64,000 nucleotides of DNA from the NCBI RefSeq assembly GCF_000017565.1, contig NC_009719.1:2463001-2527000 (forward strand), in the 5' to 3' direction. Below the pieces are notes generated by a model. The model did not search any database, had not been told where the DNA came from, and saw nothing but the letters and a program-made list of their open reading frames with translations. The stretch comes from Parvibaculum lavamentivorans DS-1 (lineage in GTDB: Bacteria > Pseudomonadota > Alphaproteobacteria > Parvibaculales > Parvibaculaceae). The position numbers and the translations under genes were made by a program. Shown here one piece after another: positions 53,208 to 62,179 of this stretch (the first letter of the stretch is position 1; each line of letters starts with the position of its first letter).

Positions 53208-54107
53208 ATGGGGAAAACGCTTTACATCATCGGAAACGGCTTCGATCTCCACCATGGAATTCCATCATCCTATAAGGCGTTCGGCGAGTATCTCCGGCGG
53301 TCAGATGCCAAGACCTATGAGGTCGTCGAGAAATTCTTCGCGATGGATGCCCAGTTCTGGGCCGAATTCGAGGATCGGTTGGCCTATTTCGACAGCGATT
53401 CGCTGATCGAGGACGCTTCCAACTTTCTGGTCGGATATGGTGCCGAGGATTGGAGCGACGCATACCACCACGATTACCGGTACGAGATTCAGCAGGCGGT
53501 CGAGGCGATCTCGAAGACGTTGCGGTTGCGTTTCGCCGAATGGATACGCCAGCTTCCTGTCCCATGGGCTGCTGAGTTCAGCGGGCAGCGCGTAACGCTA
53601 GATCCGTCGGCGGTCTTCTTGAACTTCAATTACACGCCGTCGCTGCAACGCCTGTATGGGGTTCCCGATATCAACGTGTTGCACATCCATGGAGCGGCGG
53701 CGAATCCAACGGAGACGTTGGTGCTGGGCCATGGATGGGAGCCCGATCCAAACCCGGATCCCTACCGTTTCGAGCAGGATCCGGAGGGTGCAGACATGCG
53801 TGTCGTCGAAGGGCAGGAGATTATCGACGACTACTTCAGGGACACGTTCAAACCCACCGCCAAAGTCATAGAGAAAAACGCAGCCTTCTTTGCCAGACTG
53901 TCGGATATCGATCGGATTGTGGTGATGGGACATTCGGTGTCGGAGGTCGATCACCCGTATTTTGAGGAGGTCATCGCGACTATCGCCTTCAAGCGGGTGC
54001 GCTGGAAGGTTAGCTACTACGGGGATCTTGATGGGCTGAGTAAGCGCATGGAATCGCTGGGTGTGCCGACCCATCTAACAGAATATGCCTTGCTGAATGC
54101 GTTTTGA
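53208..54107 (+). CDS. abiH: AbiH-family abortive infection protein
   Basis: The 299-residue protein begins MGKTLYIIGNGFDLHHGIPSSYKAF, the signature of AbiH (bacteriophage abortive infection). It then has an acidic helical stretch, the conserved VFLNFNYTPSLQRLYG and INVLHIHGAA, LVLGHGWEP, and near the end RIVVMGHSVSEVDHPYFEEV. The FNYT and HIHG motifs resemble SIR2-like NAD-consuming domains. AbiH is thought to stop phage by killing or arresting the infected cell; the mechanism is not firmly known. It is 56 bp downstream of the 229-residue gene. Confidence 0.88.
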   Translation: MGKTLYIIGNGFDLHHGIPSSYKAFGEYLRRSDAKTYEVVEKFFAMDAQFWAEFEDRLAYFDSDSLIEDASNFLVGYGAEDWSDAYHHDYRYEIQQAVEAISKTLRLRFAEWIRQLPVPWAAEFSGQRVTLDPSAVFLNFNYTPSLQRLYGVPDINVLHIHGAAANPTETLVLGHGWEPDPNPDPYRFEQDPEGADMRVVEGQEIIDDYFRDTFKPTAKVIEKNAAFFARLSDIDRIVVMGHSVSEVDHPYFEEVIATIAFKRVRWKVSYYGDLDGLSKRMESLGVPTHLTEYALLNAF

Positions 54108-54276
54108 ACCGTTGAAGAGCTTTGACGTCGGAGGGGAATAAATTTAACGAAGACCGCCCACGAGCAGACATTCCAGACGTCGGCTGTGGGTCATGAGCGC
54201 CCTTGTTCTTTGCCGTATGTTAGCGACTCGGCACTGGGCCGAAGATGGGTTGGGCGGGGTGGCAGGAGGCAAGACC

Positions 54277-54909
54277 ATGTCCACCTCACCTGCCAATGCT
54301 CCCATCTATAGACCGAATCCCTGGAATAAGGGGCGCTTGGTGGGACAGAAGCGTCCTCTGGCCCCGAAACACGTATGGTCGATCAGAATTCGACTCGAAA
54401 TGGCTGATGACCGACGTGGTCTTGCCCTGTTCAATTTGGCAATTGATAGCAAGCTTAGAGCTTGTGATCTGGTTGCTTTGAAGGTGAACGACGTCTTCGT
54501 CGGTGGGCAGCCTCGCCAGCGCGCTACCGTTGTTCAGCGAAAGACTGGCCGGCCAGTTCAGTTCGAAATTACAGACACCACCCGTGCCGCACTTGAGGGG
54601 TGGCTTCATCATCCCGCTATGTCTTCGGCCGAATTTCTATTTCCGTCCCGGGTGCATAGCGCATGCCACATCTCAACGCGTCAGTATGCGCGCATCGTCA
54701 ATACGTGGATTGCTTCCGTCGGCCTAGATCCGTCTGGATACGGAACGCACTCGATGCGGAGAACCAAGGCGGCTCAGATATATCGCAAGACAGGAAATTT
54801 GAGAGCGGTTCAGCTGCTTCTTGGCCACACGAAGTTGGAAAGCACTGTCCGATACTTAGGTATCGAGGTTGATGATGCGCTTAAAATTGCGGAGTCAATT
54901 GAGCTATGA
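54277..54909 (+). CDS. short tyrosine recombinase (integrase family)
   Basis: From the ATG at 54277 the protein has 210 residues and little more than the catalytic domain. The catalytic residues are present: Arg61 (DSKLRACDL), a Lys near 89, His158-x2-Arg161 (THSMRRTKA), His184 (LLGHTKLEST) and Tyr193 (VRYLGIE). This short form lacks the usual core-binding domain and is common on plasmids and islands. It may resolve or integrate the cluster. I see no obvious attachment repeats nearby. An in-frame ATG at 54193 is an alternative start. Confidence 0.85.
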   Translation: MSTSPANAPIYRPNPWNKGRLVGQKRPLAPKHVWSIRIRLEMADDRRGLALFNLAIDSKLRACDLVALKVNDVFVGGQPRQRATVVQRKTGRPVQFEITDTTRAALEGWLHHPAMSSAEFLFPSRVHSACHISTRQYARIVNTWIASVGLDPSGYGTHSMRRTKAAQIYRKTGNLRAVQLLLGHTKLESTVRYLGIEVDDALKIAESIEL

Positions 54910-55207
54910 ACTCCGTGCGGGAGCGCCTGATATTTCGTTCCCGCACCGTAACAATAGCTACGGCTGCACTGGTCGACCACAAAGCGACCCTCTACCGACA
55001 TCTCGCCGGCACAGATCACTTCCGACGAGCTGTTAAAATAGCGAAACGGGACTTCTCATCATGCTCCGACACGGACGACACGCTTCCAGCTCGATCAAGT
55101 TTACTGTGACAATGCCCTTTTTCTGGCGGTGCTCACATAGATTGATATTCTGCTGACATGAGACAAATCAATGTCAAAAGAGCCAGAAAAATGTGCGGGA
55201 AGATACG
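54910..55207. other. intergenic region between the recombinase and yhaO-like gene
   Basis: This 298-bp stretch has no convincing gene. A hairpin, GTGCGGGA (54915-54922) with TCCCGCAC (54939-54946), follows the recombinase stop; it lacks a T run but may end its transcript. The AT-rich part near 55130-55190 (around TAGATTGATATTCTGC) likely holds the promoter for the downstream pair. Confidence 0.4.
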
Positions 55208-56479
55208 ATGACGTCCTTCCGATTTTTGCACGCCGCCGACATCCATCTCGACAGCCCGCTACGGGGCCTTGCAGGCCAGGAAGGTGCCGCCGTCGCACGG
55301 GTGCGCACCGCGACCCGCGATGCGCTCGATACGCTGGTCGGACTGGCCATTGAGGAAGAGGTCAATTTTCTTGTTATCGCCGGGGACCTGTATGACGGCG
55401 ACTGGCGGGACTACAAGACCGGACTGTTCTTCGCCGCGCAGATGGGGCGGCTCAACAAGGAAGGTATCCCGGTCTACCTGCTCCACGGTAACCACGATGC
55501 CGAAAGTCAGATTACCCGGCGGCTCGACCTGCCTGATAACGTGCACGTCTTCGGCTCTCGCAAGCCGGAGACATTTGCACTCGATAAGCTGAAGGTCGCG
55601 CTGCACGGACAGAGCTTCCGGCAACGCGACATTACACACAATCTTGTGCCCAACTACCCGGGGCCCGTTTCCGGCGTCTTCAACATCGGCGTGCTGCACA
55701 CGGGGCTCGGCGGCATGGGTGGCCATGAGAACTATGCCCCGTGCGCCATCGAAGACCTCACCAACAAGGGCTACGACTACTGGGCGCTCGGCCACGTCCA
55801 TCAGGCAGGCGTGCTGCGCGAAAAGCCTCACGTCGTCTTCCCCGGCAACCTTCAGGGTCGTCATGCCCGCGAGACCGGAGCCAAGGGCGCAAGCCTCGCC
55901 ACTGTAGAAGACGGTGACATCGTCGAGTTGGCGACAGTCCCCTGTGATGTGGTGCGCTGGGCAGTGTTGCCCGTATCGTTGGCCGATGCGGAGCGCTTTG
56001 GCGAAGTGATTGATCGCATTCATGATGCCGTGGAAACGGCCGTGACTGAGGCTGACGGGCGGCTTCTGGCCTGTCGTATTGTCCTTCAAGGGCGCACCGC
56101 TGTTCACGATCAGCTTATTGCTTCCGAGGACCGGATGCTGGCCGAAGCTCGCGCCGGCGCACTTGGACTCGGCGACGAAGTCGCCTGGGTGGAGAAGGTG
56201 GTCATCAATACCCGGCCTGAGGTCGATGCCGAGACGCTGGCCAAGCGCGAAGACGCCATCGGCGAGCTTCAGCGCCTGTTGCAGGAGGCCACCAGGGACG
56301 ATGCCCTGCTGGCGCAAATCGAGGACGATATCGGCAAGCTGGTGCGCCAGCTGCCCCACGAGGTGCGCGGCGACATCAACGACAGCGTGCTGAAAGCCGC
56401 AGTTGACGGCGATTATGCCGCGCTGATCGGCGAGGTTTCCCCGTATCTCTCCGCACGACTCACGGCACAGGGGGATTGA
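55208..56479 (+). CDS. YhaO-like (SbcD/Mre11-type) DNA repair exonuclease
   Basis: The 423-residue protein has a calcineurin-like metallophosphoesterase domain (about 1-210). Its metal-binding motifs are FLHAADIHLDSPL, FLVIAGDLYDGDW, VYLLHGNHDAES and WALGHVHQAG. This is the pattern of SbcD/Mre11 nucleases, here with the size and C-terminal region of YhaO. It is expected to cut DNA ends or hairpins together with the ATPase encoded next. The gene overlaps the next one or ends 2 bp before it, so they form one unit. The bacterial phage-defence role is inferred from context. Confidence 0.88.
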   Translation: MTSFRFLHAADIHLDSPLRGLAGQEGAAVARVRTATRDALDTLVGLAIEEEVNFLVIAGDLYDGDWRDYKTGLFFAAQMGRLNKEGIPVYLLHGNHDAESQITRRLDLPDNVHVFGSRKPETFALDKLKVALHGQSFRQRDITHNLVPNYPGPVSGVFNIGVLHTGLGGMGGHENYAPCAIEDLTNKGYDYWALGHVHQAGVLREKPHVVFPGNLQGRHARETGAKGASLATVEDGDIVELATVPCDVVRWAVLPVSLADAERFGEVIDRIHDAVETAVTEADGRLLACRIVLQGRTAVHDQLIASEDRMLAEARAGALGLGDEVAWVEKVVINTRPEVDAETLAKREDAIGELQRLLQEATRDDALLAQIEDDIGKLVRQLPHEVRGDINDSVLKAAVDGDYAALIGEVSPYLSARLTAQGD

Positions 56480-56481
56480 GC

Positions 56482-59400
56482 GTGCGAATACGACGACTCG
56501 ATCTGCTGCGCTACGGCCACTTCACCGAGAGGTCGCTTGAACTGCCTGTCGACACGTCGGACTTCCACATCATCTTCGGCCCGAATGAGGCCGGTAAGTC
56601 CACGGCGCTGTCCGCCATCGAGGATATTCTGTTCGGCATCCACGGGCAGACGCAGTACGGGTTTCTGCATGACTACGGCAGCATGCGGATCGGTGCCGTT
56701 CTGGAGAACGGCACCGATGTGCTGGAGGTGCTGCGGAGAAAAGGCAACAAGGACACGCTGCTGGGACCGGAAGGTTCGCCGGTGCCCGGTGGGGAAGCGG
56801 TACTCCGCCCCTACCTTGCCGGCGCGGACCGGACATTTTTCCAGCGCATGTTCAGCCTTGACCATACTCGCCTTGAAGCCGGCGGCCGGGAAATCCTAGA
56901 GGCCAAGGACGACGTCGGTCAGATGCTGTTCTCCGCCGGTGCCGGTATCGGAGGTCTGCGGGAACGGTTGACCCAGCTTTCCACCGAGGCGGACAGCTTG
57001 TGGAGTCCGGGGAGGCGCGCGCGGTATCGCAAGTTCTCCATCGCCGAAGACAAGCTGGATGCCGCCCAGCGGGAGCTGCGAGAGCAGACGCTCAGTGCCG
57101 CAAAATGGCGGGAGCTGAAAAACGCGTACGAAGAGGCCGAAGAGGCCTGCGGTAACATCGACAAGGCGATCAGCGACGCGACAACCAGCCGGAACCGGCT
57201 GAGCCGGATTCGGCGGGTGTTTCGGGATGTGCGGCGAAAGCAAGAGCTGGACAGGCTTCTGGAGGAACTCGGCGATGTGATTGCCCTGCCCGAGGACGCG
57301 GCCGGGCTTGTTGCCGAGTCTGAGCGCAAGGATGCCGAGGCGGCTGCGCGTATCGGCACGCTGACGGAACAGCTTCAGCGCGCCGAAGAGGCGCTGGAAA
57401 AGCTGACTTACGACGAGACGATTATCCAGCGGGCGGCGGATGTCCGCCAAGCCTGCGAGAGACGCATCGAGATTCGCGCTGAAAAGGCTGATCTGCCCAA
57501 GCGCGAGGCCGAGCTTCATGCCGCGGAAAGCAAGCTGAAAGACGATGCGGCGGAACTTGGCTGGCGGGATGGAGACCCAGCCGCGCTGATCGAGCGCATT
57601 CCGCCGCGGCCGAAGGTCAGCGTCGTGCGATCGCTGCTCAACCAGAAAGGTGAGCTGGAGAGCGATGTTTCCGGCAACGCACGGCTACTGGACGAAGCGA
57701 TGGAAGAGCATGCCGGACTGAAGGACGAGCTTGCCGAGGCCGGTGAGCCTGTTGACGCGTCACGGATGGCCATCGTGCTGAAGAGTGTGCGCGAACAGGG
57801 TGATATCGCCGGTCGCGTGCGCTCTGCGGCAGAGGGACTGAAGAACGCCAGGAGCCGGGTCGCCCGGCGGCTTAGTGCACTTGATCCCGGTATTGGCGAT
57901 GAAGCGGCGCTGACCAGCATGAGTGTGCCTGCGCGGGCCAAAGTGCAGGCGCAGCGTGAAAAGCAGGATGACTGTCAGCGGCGGCTGACGGAAACGCAGC
58001 AGCGGGTTGCATCCGTTCAGCAGGAGCTGGACGGTGCCGTTGCAGCCCTTGAGCAGGCCATGCGCGATGAGCAGGTGGTCACCGCCGAAGAACTGAAGGA
58101 CGCGCGTGGTCGCCGCGACGTTGTGTGGCGGCTGGTGAAGCTCAAGCACATCAAGGGACAGCCGATCCCGCCGGATCAGGCCGCGCAGTACAAGGACGAG
58201 ATCGAGGACCTAGCAGGCGCCTTCGAGCCTGCCGTCGTCAGGGCCGATGAGCTGGCCGATCGGCGCTTTGACCATGCCGAAGCCGCCGGGCGCATCGCCG
58301 AGATCAAGCGCAAGATCGAGGAGCAGGAAACGCTTCTCGGCCAGGTGCAGGACAACGAGAAGAAACTCGTGGAGGAAGGCGAGCAGCTGAAAGCCGATTG
58401 GGCCGCGCTGTGGACCGGGGCGCTGTTTGAGCCGGAAGCGCCAGAGACCATGCTGGAATGGCTTGAAGACCGCGACGGGATACTGGAGGCCATTGAAGCG
58501 CGGGACGAAGCTGACAGCGCGCTGGAGGCTGTTCGTGGCGAAGAACAGGCGGCAAGGCAGCAGCTGATTGATGAGCTGGCTGCGCTAGGTGTCGATGTTG
58601 GCACACTGGAATCGGACGGCTTGCCCATCGTTGTCGAACGGGCGGCGGAAGAGCTGCGGCTTCGCGAGGCCGAAGCCGACAGGAAGTCCCAGCTCGAAAA
58701 GGATGTCGCGGAAGCTGGCAAGCTCGTTGCGCGCCGGCAGCGGGACCTTGAGGCGGCGAAGAAAGCGTTGGCCGAATGGCAGGATAAATGGACTGTCGCG
58801 CTTGGCGATCTTGGCCTTGCTGTCGATACCGCCGCTGACGCTGTTGATGCTCAGATCGGCATTGTCGATCAAATGCGGGAGACGGCTGGTCGGATCAACT
58901 CGCTGCGACACGACCGCATCGAGAAGATTCAATGGGACGTTGCCGACTTCGAAAATGTTGTCAGTCAGCTTGTGCAGATTGTTGCATCGGACCTTGCTGA
59001 TAAGGCGGCGGACGATGCTGTTGCGGCGTTGGAGACGCGGCTCAACGAGGCCGAGCGGATTCAGGGACTGCGGGAGAAGCAGGACGAGGACGTTGAAAGC
59101 CTGAAAGAGCAGATCGAGACGCTTGAAGGTCAACGGCAGGAGTTGGCAGCTTCCATATCCCACCTTAAGCAGACCGCAGACGTCGATAACAACGACAAGC
59201 TGAAGGCCGCGATCGAGCGGTCCGACAACCAGCGGGCGCTTTGGGAGGAACGGCAGAAGATCACAGAAAAGCTTCAGCAGGACGGTGACGGCAAGACCGT
59301 TGACGAGCTGGAAGCCGAGTGCGAGGGGCTGGCCATCGATGAAGTGGCGGCCCGGGAAGAGTCCGTTCAGGCGGAACTGGAGGACTTGAGAAAGCAGCAG

Positions 59401-60042
59401 GGCGAGGCAGGCGATGTTCGCTCGCAGACACGCCAAGCGTACCAGGCCATCGGCGGCGACGATGCGGCCGCACAGGCTGCGGCAGCCCGGGAAGTGGCAC
59501 TGACTGAAATGGGCGAGGCGGCCGAGCGATACGTTCAGGTGAAAACATCCGCCATCTTGCTGCAATGGGCAATCGACCGCTACCGTCGGGAGAAGCAGGC
59601 ACCGTTGCTCAAGCGCGCAGGACAGCTGTTTCAGGTCATGACCGCCGGCTCGTTCACCAGCCTGCAGGTTGACTTTGACGACCAGGACAATGCCCACCTC
59701 ACCGGGGTGCGGCCGGATGAGAGCGTTGTGCCGGTGTCCGGCATGAGCACCGGCACCGCCGATCAGCTTTACCTGGCGCTGCGGGTTGCCTCGATTGAAG
59801 ACTATCTTGAACGGGCGCAGGCGCTGCCGTTTGTCGCCGACGATCTGTTCATCAACTTCGACAATGACAGGGCCGCAGCTGGATTTCGGCTATTGGGACA
59901 GATGGCAGAGAAGACACAGGTACTGTTCTTCACGCACCATCACCATCTGCTGGACATCGCGACGGCAACGCTGGGAACTTCCGTCAACTGTATATCTTTG
60001 AACGAGATGGCCGCGGCGGGCGGTATAGCGCTGTCGGTCTAG
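56482..60042 (+). CDS. YhaN-like (SbcC/Rad50-type) AAA ATPase
   Basis: I take the GTG at 56482 (AGGGGGA upstream) as the start, giving about 1,186 residues; a TTG at 56476 is too close to that site. The N-terminus has the Walker A motif GPNEAGKST (about 33-41) in the Rad50-like fold. Long coiled coils fill most of the chain (about 200-1,000). The C-terminal ATPase half shows the signature LSTGTADQLYLALRVAS-type motif (SGMSTGTADQLYLAL), Walker B ALPFVADDLFINFD, and the switch His in VLFFTHHHHLLD. It should form a Mre11-Rad50-like complex with the YhaO-like nuclease. Confidence 0.9.
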   Translation: MRIRRLDLLRYGHFTERSLELPVDTSDFHIIFGPNEAGKSTALSAIEDILFGIHGQTQYGFLHDYGSMRIGAVLENGTDVLEVLRRKGNKDTLLGPEGSPVPGGEAVLRPYLAGADRTFFQRMFSLDHTRLEAGGREILEAKDDVGQMLFSAGAGIGGLRERLTQLSTEADSLWSPGRRARYRKFSIAEDKLDAAQRELREQTLSAAKWRELKNAYEEAEEACGNIDKAISDATTSRNRLSRIRRVFRDVRRKQELDRLLEELGDVIALPEDAAGLVAESERKDAEAAARIGTLTEQLQRAEEALEKLTYDETIIQRAADVRQACERRIEIRAEKADLPKREAELHAAESKLKDDAAELGWRDGDPAALIERIPPRPKVSVVRSLLNQKGELESDVSGNARLLDEAMEEHAGLKDELAEAGEPVDASRMAIVLKSVREQGDIAGRVRSAAEGLKNARSRVARRLSALDPGIGDEAALTSMSVPARAKVQAQREKQDDCQRRLTETQQRVASVQQELDGAVAALEQAMRDEQVVTAEELKDARGRRDVVWRLVKLKHIKGQPIPPDQAAQYKDEIEDLAGAFEPAVVRADELADRRFDHAEAAGRIAEIKRKIEEQETLLGQVQDNEKKLVEEGEQLKADWAALWTGALFEPEAPETMLEWLEDRDGILEAIEARDEADSALEAVRGEEQAARQQLIDELAALGVDVGTLESDGLPIVVERAAEELRLREAEADRKSQLEKDVAEAGKLVARRQRDLEAAKKALAEWQDKWTVALGDLGLAVDTAADAVDAQIGIVDQMRETAGRINSLRHDRIEKIQWDVADFENVVSQLVQIVASDLADKAADDAVAALETRLNEAERIQGLREKQDEDVESLKEQIETLEGQRQELAASISHLKQTADVDNNDKLKAAIERSDNQRALWEERQKITEKLQQDGDGKTVDELEAECEGLAIDEVAAREESVQAELEDLRKQQGEAGDVRSQTRQAYQAIGGDDAAAQAAAAREVALTEMGEAAERYVQVKTSAILLQWAIDRYRREKQAPLLKRAGQLFQVMTAGSFTSLQVDFDDQDNAHLTGVRPDESVVPVSGMSTGTADQLYLALRVASIEDYLERAQALPFVADDLFINFDNDRAAAGFRLLGQMAEKTQVLFFTHHHHLLDIATATLGTSVNCISLNEMAAAGGIALSV

Positions 60043-60099
60043 TCCGAAGTAGTGTCAGGAACGGAGGTAACGTCCGCTCCCGGCGCAGAGCGTTACGCG

Positions 60100-61182
60100 T
60101 TAGGATTCTGGAACAGGCAGTTCCGACGTCATCGATTCTTTGATGAACTCACCGTTGTCGTCGAACAGAAATGTCATTGTTCCGGCGTCGATTGCCGCCA
60201 GTGCTTCCTCCCGAGCGACGCCTGCGAACTGCATGCCCTCGGGCACGTTGTAGAGCGCGTGCCTGAGCAGACGGCCGCGCATACGCAAGTCGACTGGTAC
60301 CAAGTCCAACTCCGGTCTCACCGCAAATATACGGCTCGTTTCGGCCTCCATGTCGCACTCAGTATGAAATGTTGGCCGCTCCTTTAGGCTCAAATTCAAA
60401 AAGGCCAGTTCTGCCATGACTTCGCGCATTTGGATGTGAGACAGAGGACCCGAGATGCGCGTTAACTGCGGATAGAAACGGCTGAGCGCACCGCCAGAGT
60501 CGTTGAACACGGCGAATAGCGCGCAATCATCAACGCAAAGCACCATGGTCTGCGCGAGATAAAGATCAGAAAAATCGAATCGATCACGCCCGGCCTGATG
60601 GGTCACCGATATGGTGAGGAACGAACCGAGTGCCTCCTTCTCGACGAAGCAACCGTTGCAGAAACTCCGTACGACGCTGTGAATATGGTGGAGGTCTGCC
60701 CAATTGTAGTCGTCACCGATCTTTTCTTCACCCTCGCGTTTATCGAGATGAATCCGCATGGCGCGGTCTTTCAAATGAGTCTTTAGGTAGATCAGCCCCA
60801 TCCATACATACAATTTGAGGAGGTCCCCACCCTCCACAAACGCATTGATCGCCGACAGGCCGCCAGCCATTGCTGCACTGATCGGCGTTTCGATCTGCGT
60901 GCCCATGAGGCTATTACAGTCCTGACAACAGGGAACAGTGTAGGTGCCGTAGCGAACCTTGTGGCCGTAGGGGAGCGTAATCGTACGATCAAACAAATTG
61001 AATCGCCGCAGCAGCCAGGCCGGCAGAATGTGCTCATTATTAAAAGGTTTCGATCCAGGCTTTGCGCCGCAGATAAAGCAGCAATGCCCCAGACAGATAT
61101 CATCGACAAAGCGCTGTGCGCTGAAGAAGATAACCTTTCCGCTCGCGTCTTGGATCGAACCATCTGGAGTTTTAGTCCACAT
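60100..61182 (-). CDS. HNH-type putative endonuclease, 360 residues
   Basis: The N-terminal 90 residues carry an HNH-like zinc-finger nuclease core. It has Cys35-x2-Cys38 (CFICGAK), Glu50-His51 in the NNEHILPAWLLRR loop, and Cys86-x2-Cys89-Asn (CCQDCNSLMG). The order Cx2C, EHxxP, Cx2CN matches HNH endonucleases. The remaining 270 residues are of unknown fold and may recognise a target or ligand. It is on the reverse strand with its 3' end 57 bp past the YhaN-like gene, so it is a separate unit. Confidence 0.78.
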   Translation of the reverse strand: MWTKTPDGSIQDASGKVIFFSAQRFVDDICLGHCCFICGAKPGSKPFNNEHILPAWLLRRFNLFDRTITLPYGHKVRYGTYTVPCCQDCNSLMGTQIETPISAAMAGGLSAINAFVEGGDLLKLYVWMGLIYLKTHLKDRAMRIHLDKREGEEKIGDDYNWADLHHIHSVVRSFCNGCFVEKEALGSFLTISVTHQAGRDRFDFSDLYLAQTMVLCVDDCALFAVFNDSGGALSRFYPQLTRISGPLSHIQMREVMAELAFLNLSLKERPTFHTECDMEAETSRIFAVRPELDLVPVDLRMRGRLLRHALYNVPEGMQFAGVAREEALAAIDAGTMTFLFDDNGEFIKESMTSELPVPES

Positions 61183-61462
61183 GAAACCTCTGGGGCGAAG
61201 TGGTGACCAAATACGCCTGCATCAAGGCTATAACGTCTGGCTCGACTTTGCAGCTATCGGTGTGGAGAAACGGGGCGCGCGCCGCCCGGGGCGAACGCAC
61301 GATGGTGCAGTTAGGCACTTGCTCGTCGCAATGGTTTCCAGCGAATCTCAAGCTGCCGTTTTGCAAGCAGTATTTCGACCGGCTGCGTGAAAAGGTTGCG
61401 TCCGCTTCTGGCGCAAAGCGGACATTGAGCCGGAGAATATCCGCCCGAGGGATAGCTCGCTG
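61183..61462. other. intergenic region with copy C of the GTCCGCTT element
   Basis: No gene is seen. At 61400-61423 GTCCGCTT and AAGCGGAC form a perfect 8-bp inverted repeat around TCTGGCGC-type spacer bases. It is the best preserved copy of the dispersed element. A remnant-like open frame around 61200-61390 has no recognised motif. Confidence 0.5.
61400..61423. repeat. dispersed GTCCGCTT palindromic element, copy C
   Basis: GTCCGCTT (61400-61407) pairs with AAGCGGAC (61416-61423). The reverse strand reads GTCCGCTTTGCGCCAG, identical to the starts of copies A and B. Confidence 0.55.
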
Positions 61463-62179
61463 CTAGGCCATTATTCGCTCCAGGCGTTCCTTGCGCTTTG
61501 CCCAATCAGGCATAACCCGATCAACGAGTGCGAAAAACTTCGGCCCGTGATGCGGCTCCGCAATATGGCAGAGCTCATGCGTAATGACGTAGTCAATGGC
61601 ATCTACCGGCGCCTCGATGAGGCGATGATTGAGCAAGAGCCGACCGGAGGGAGACATCGATCCCCATCTCTGTCGCAGTTGACGAATAATCAGTCCTCGA
61701 GGGCGAAATGACTCTGGCTCCTTGAAGCGGTGCAGATTTATTTCGATGCGATCTCTGAACTTTATATGCGCTCTCTCGCGATACCACGCCTCGACAAGGT
61801 TGCGCGCGACCTCCGTTCGTTCTGGTCTATGGCTTTGAACGACAATGAACCCGCGAGAAAGTTTTACCTTCTCCTGCACGTGGGCTTCAATTTTCAGCCG
61901 ATACTGGCGGCCAAGATAGAGATGCGTTTCTCCCGCAATAAACCTTCGTTCCGGCGTTCGCGGTAGATACTGGTGAAAAAATATCTGCTGCTTTCTTATC
62001 CATGCAGCGCGGCGGTGCAACTTGGACTTGATGACTTCAATGGATGCATCCAGAGGAGCGGCAACCACGACCGACGAATCTGGCTCGACGGCAATTTCCA
62101 GCGTTCTACGGCTCCGCCGGGTGACCGAAAAACCGATCACATGATCGCCATACCGAATTTCATGCCGCTCTGCCTTCAT
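61463..62179 (-). CDS. YgjP-type M48-like metallopeptidase
   Basis: The 238-residue protein resembles the YgjP/DUF45 (WLM-like) metallopeptidases. The zinc site HELCH lies at 201-205 in DYVITHELCHIAEPHHGPKFF, and Gly/His after it could supply the third ligand. The N-terminal region reads YGDHVIGFSVTRRSRRTLEIAVEP, and RQRWGSMSPSGRLLLNHRL is another family signature. Such genes often sit next to type I restriction genes. Here its ATG overlaps the end of hsdR (ATGA), so it is probably expressed with it. A role in controlling restriction is possible but unproved. Confidence 0.85.
   Translation of the reverse strand: MKAERHEIRYGDHVIGFSVTRRSRRTLEIAVEPDSSVVVAAPLDASIEVIKSKLHRRAAWIRKQQIFFHQYLPRTPERRFIAGETHLYLGRQYRLKIEAHVQEKVKLSRGFIVVQSHRPERTEVARNLVEAWYRERAHIKFRDRIEINLHRFKEPESFRPRGLIIRQLRQRWGSMSPSGRLLLNHRLIEAPVDAIDYVITHELCHIAEPHHGPKFFALVDRVMPDWAKRKERLERIMA

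Noticed and set aside
61200-61466. An 88-codon forward frame between the HNH and YgjP-type genes
   Set aside because: No ribosome site or motif; it spans the GTCCGCTT element and looks like a remnant.
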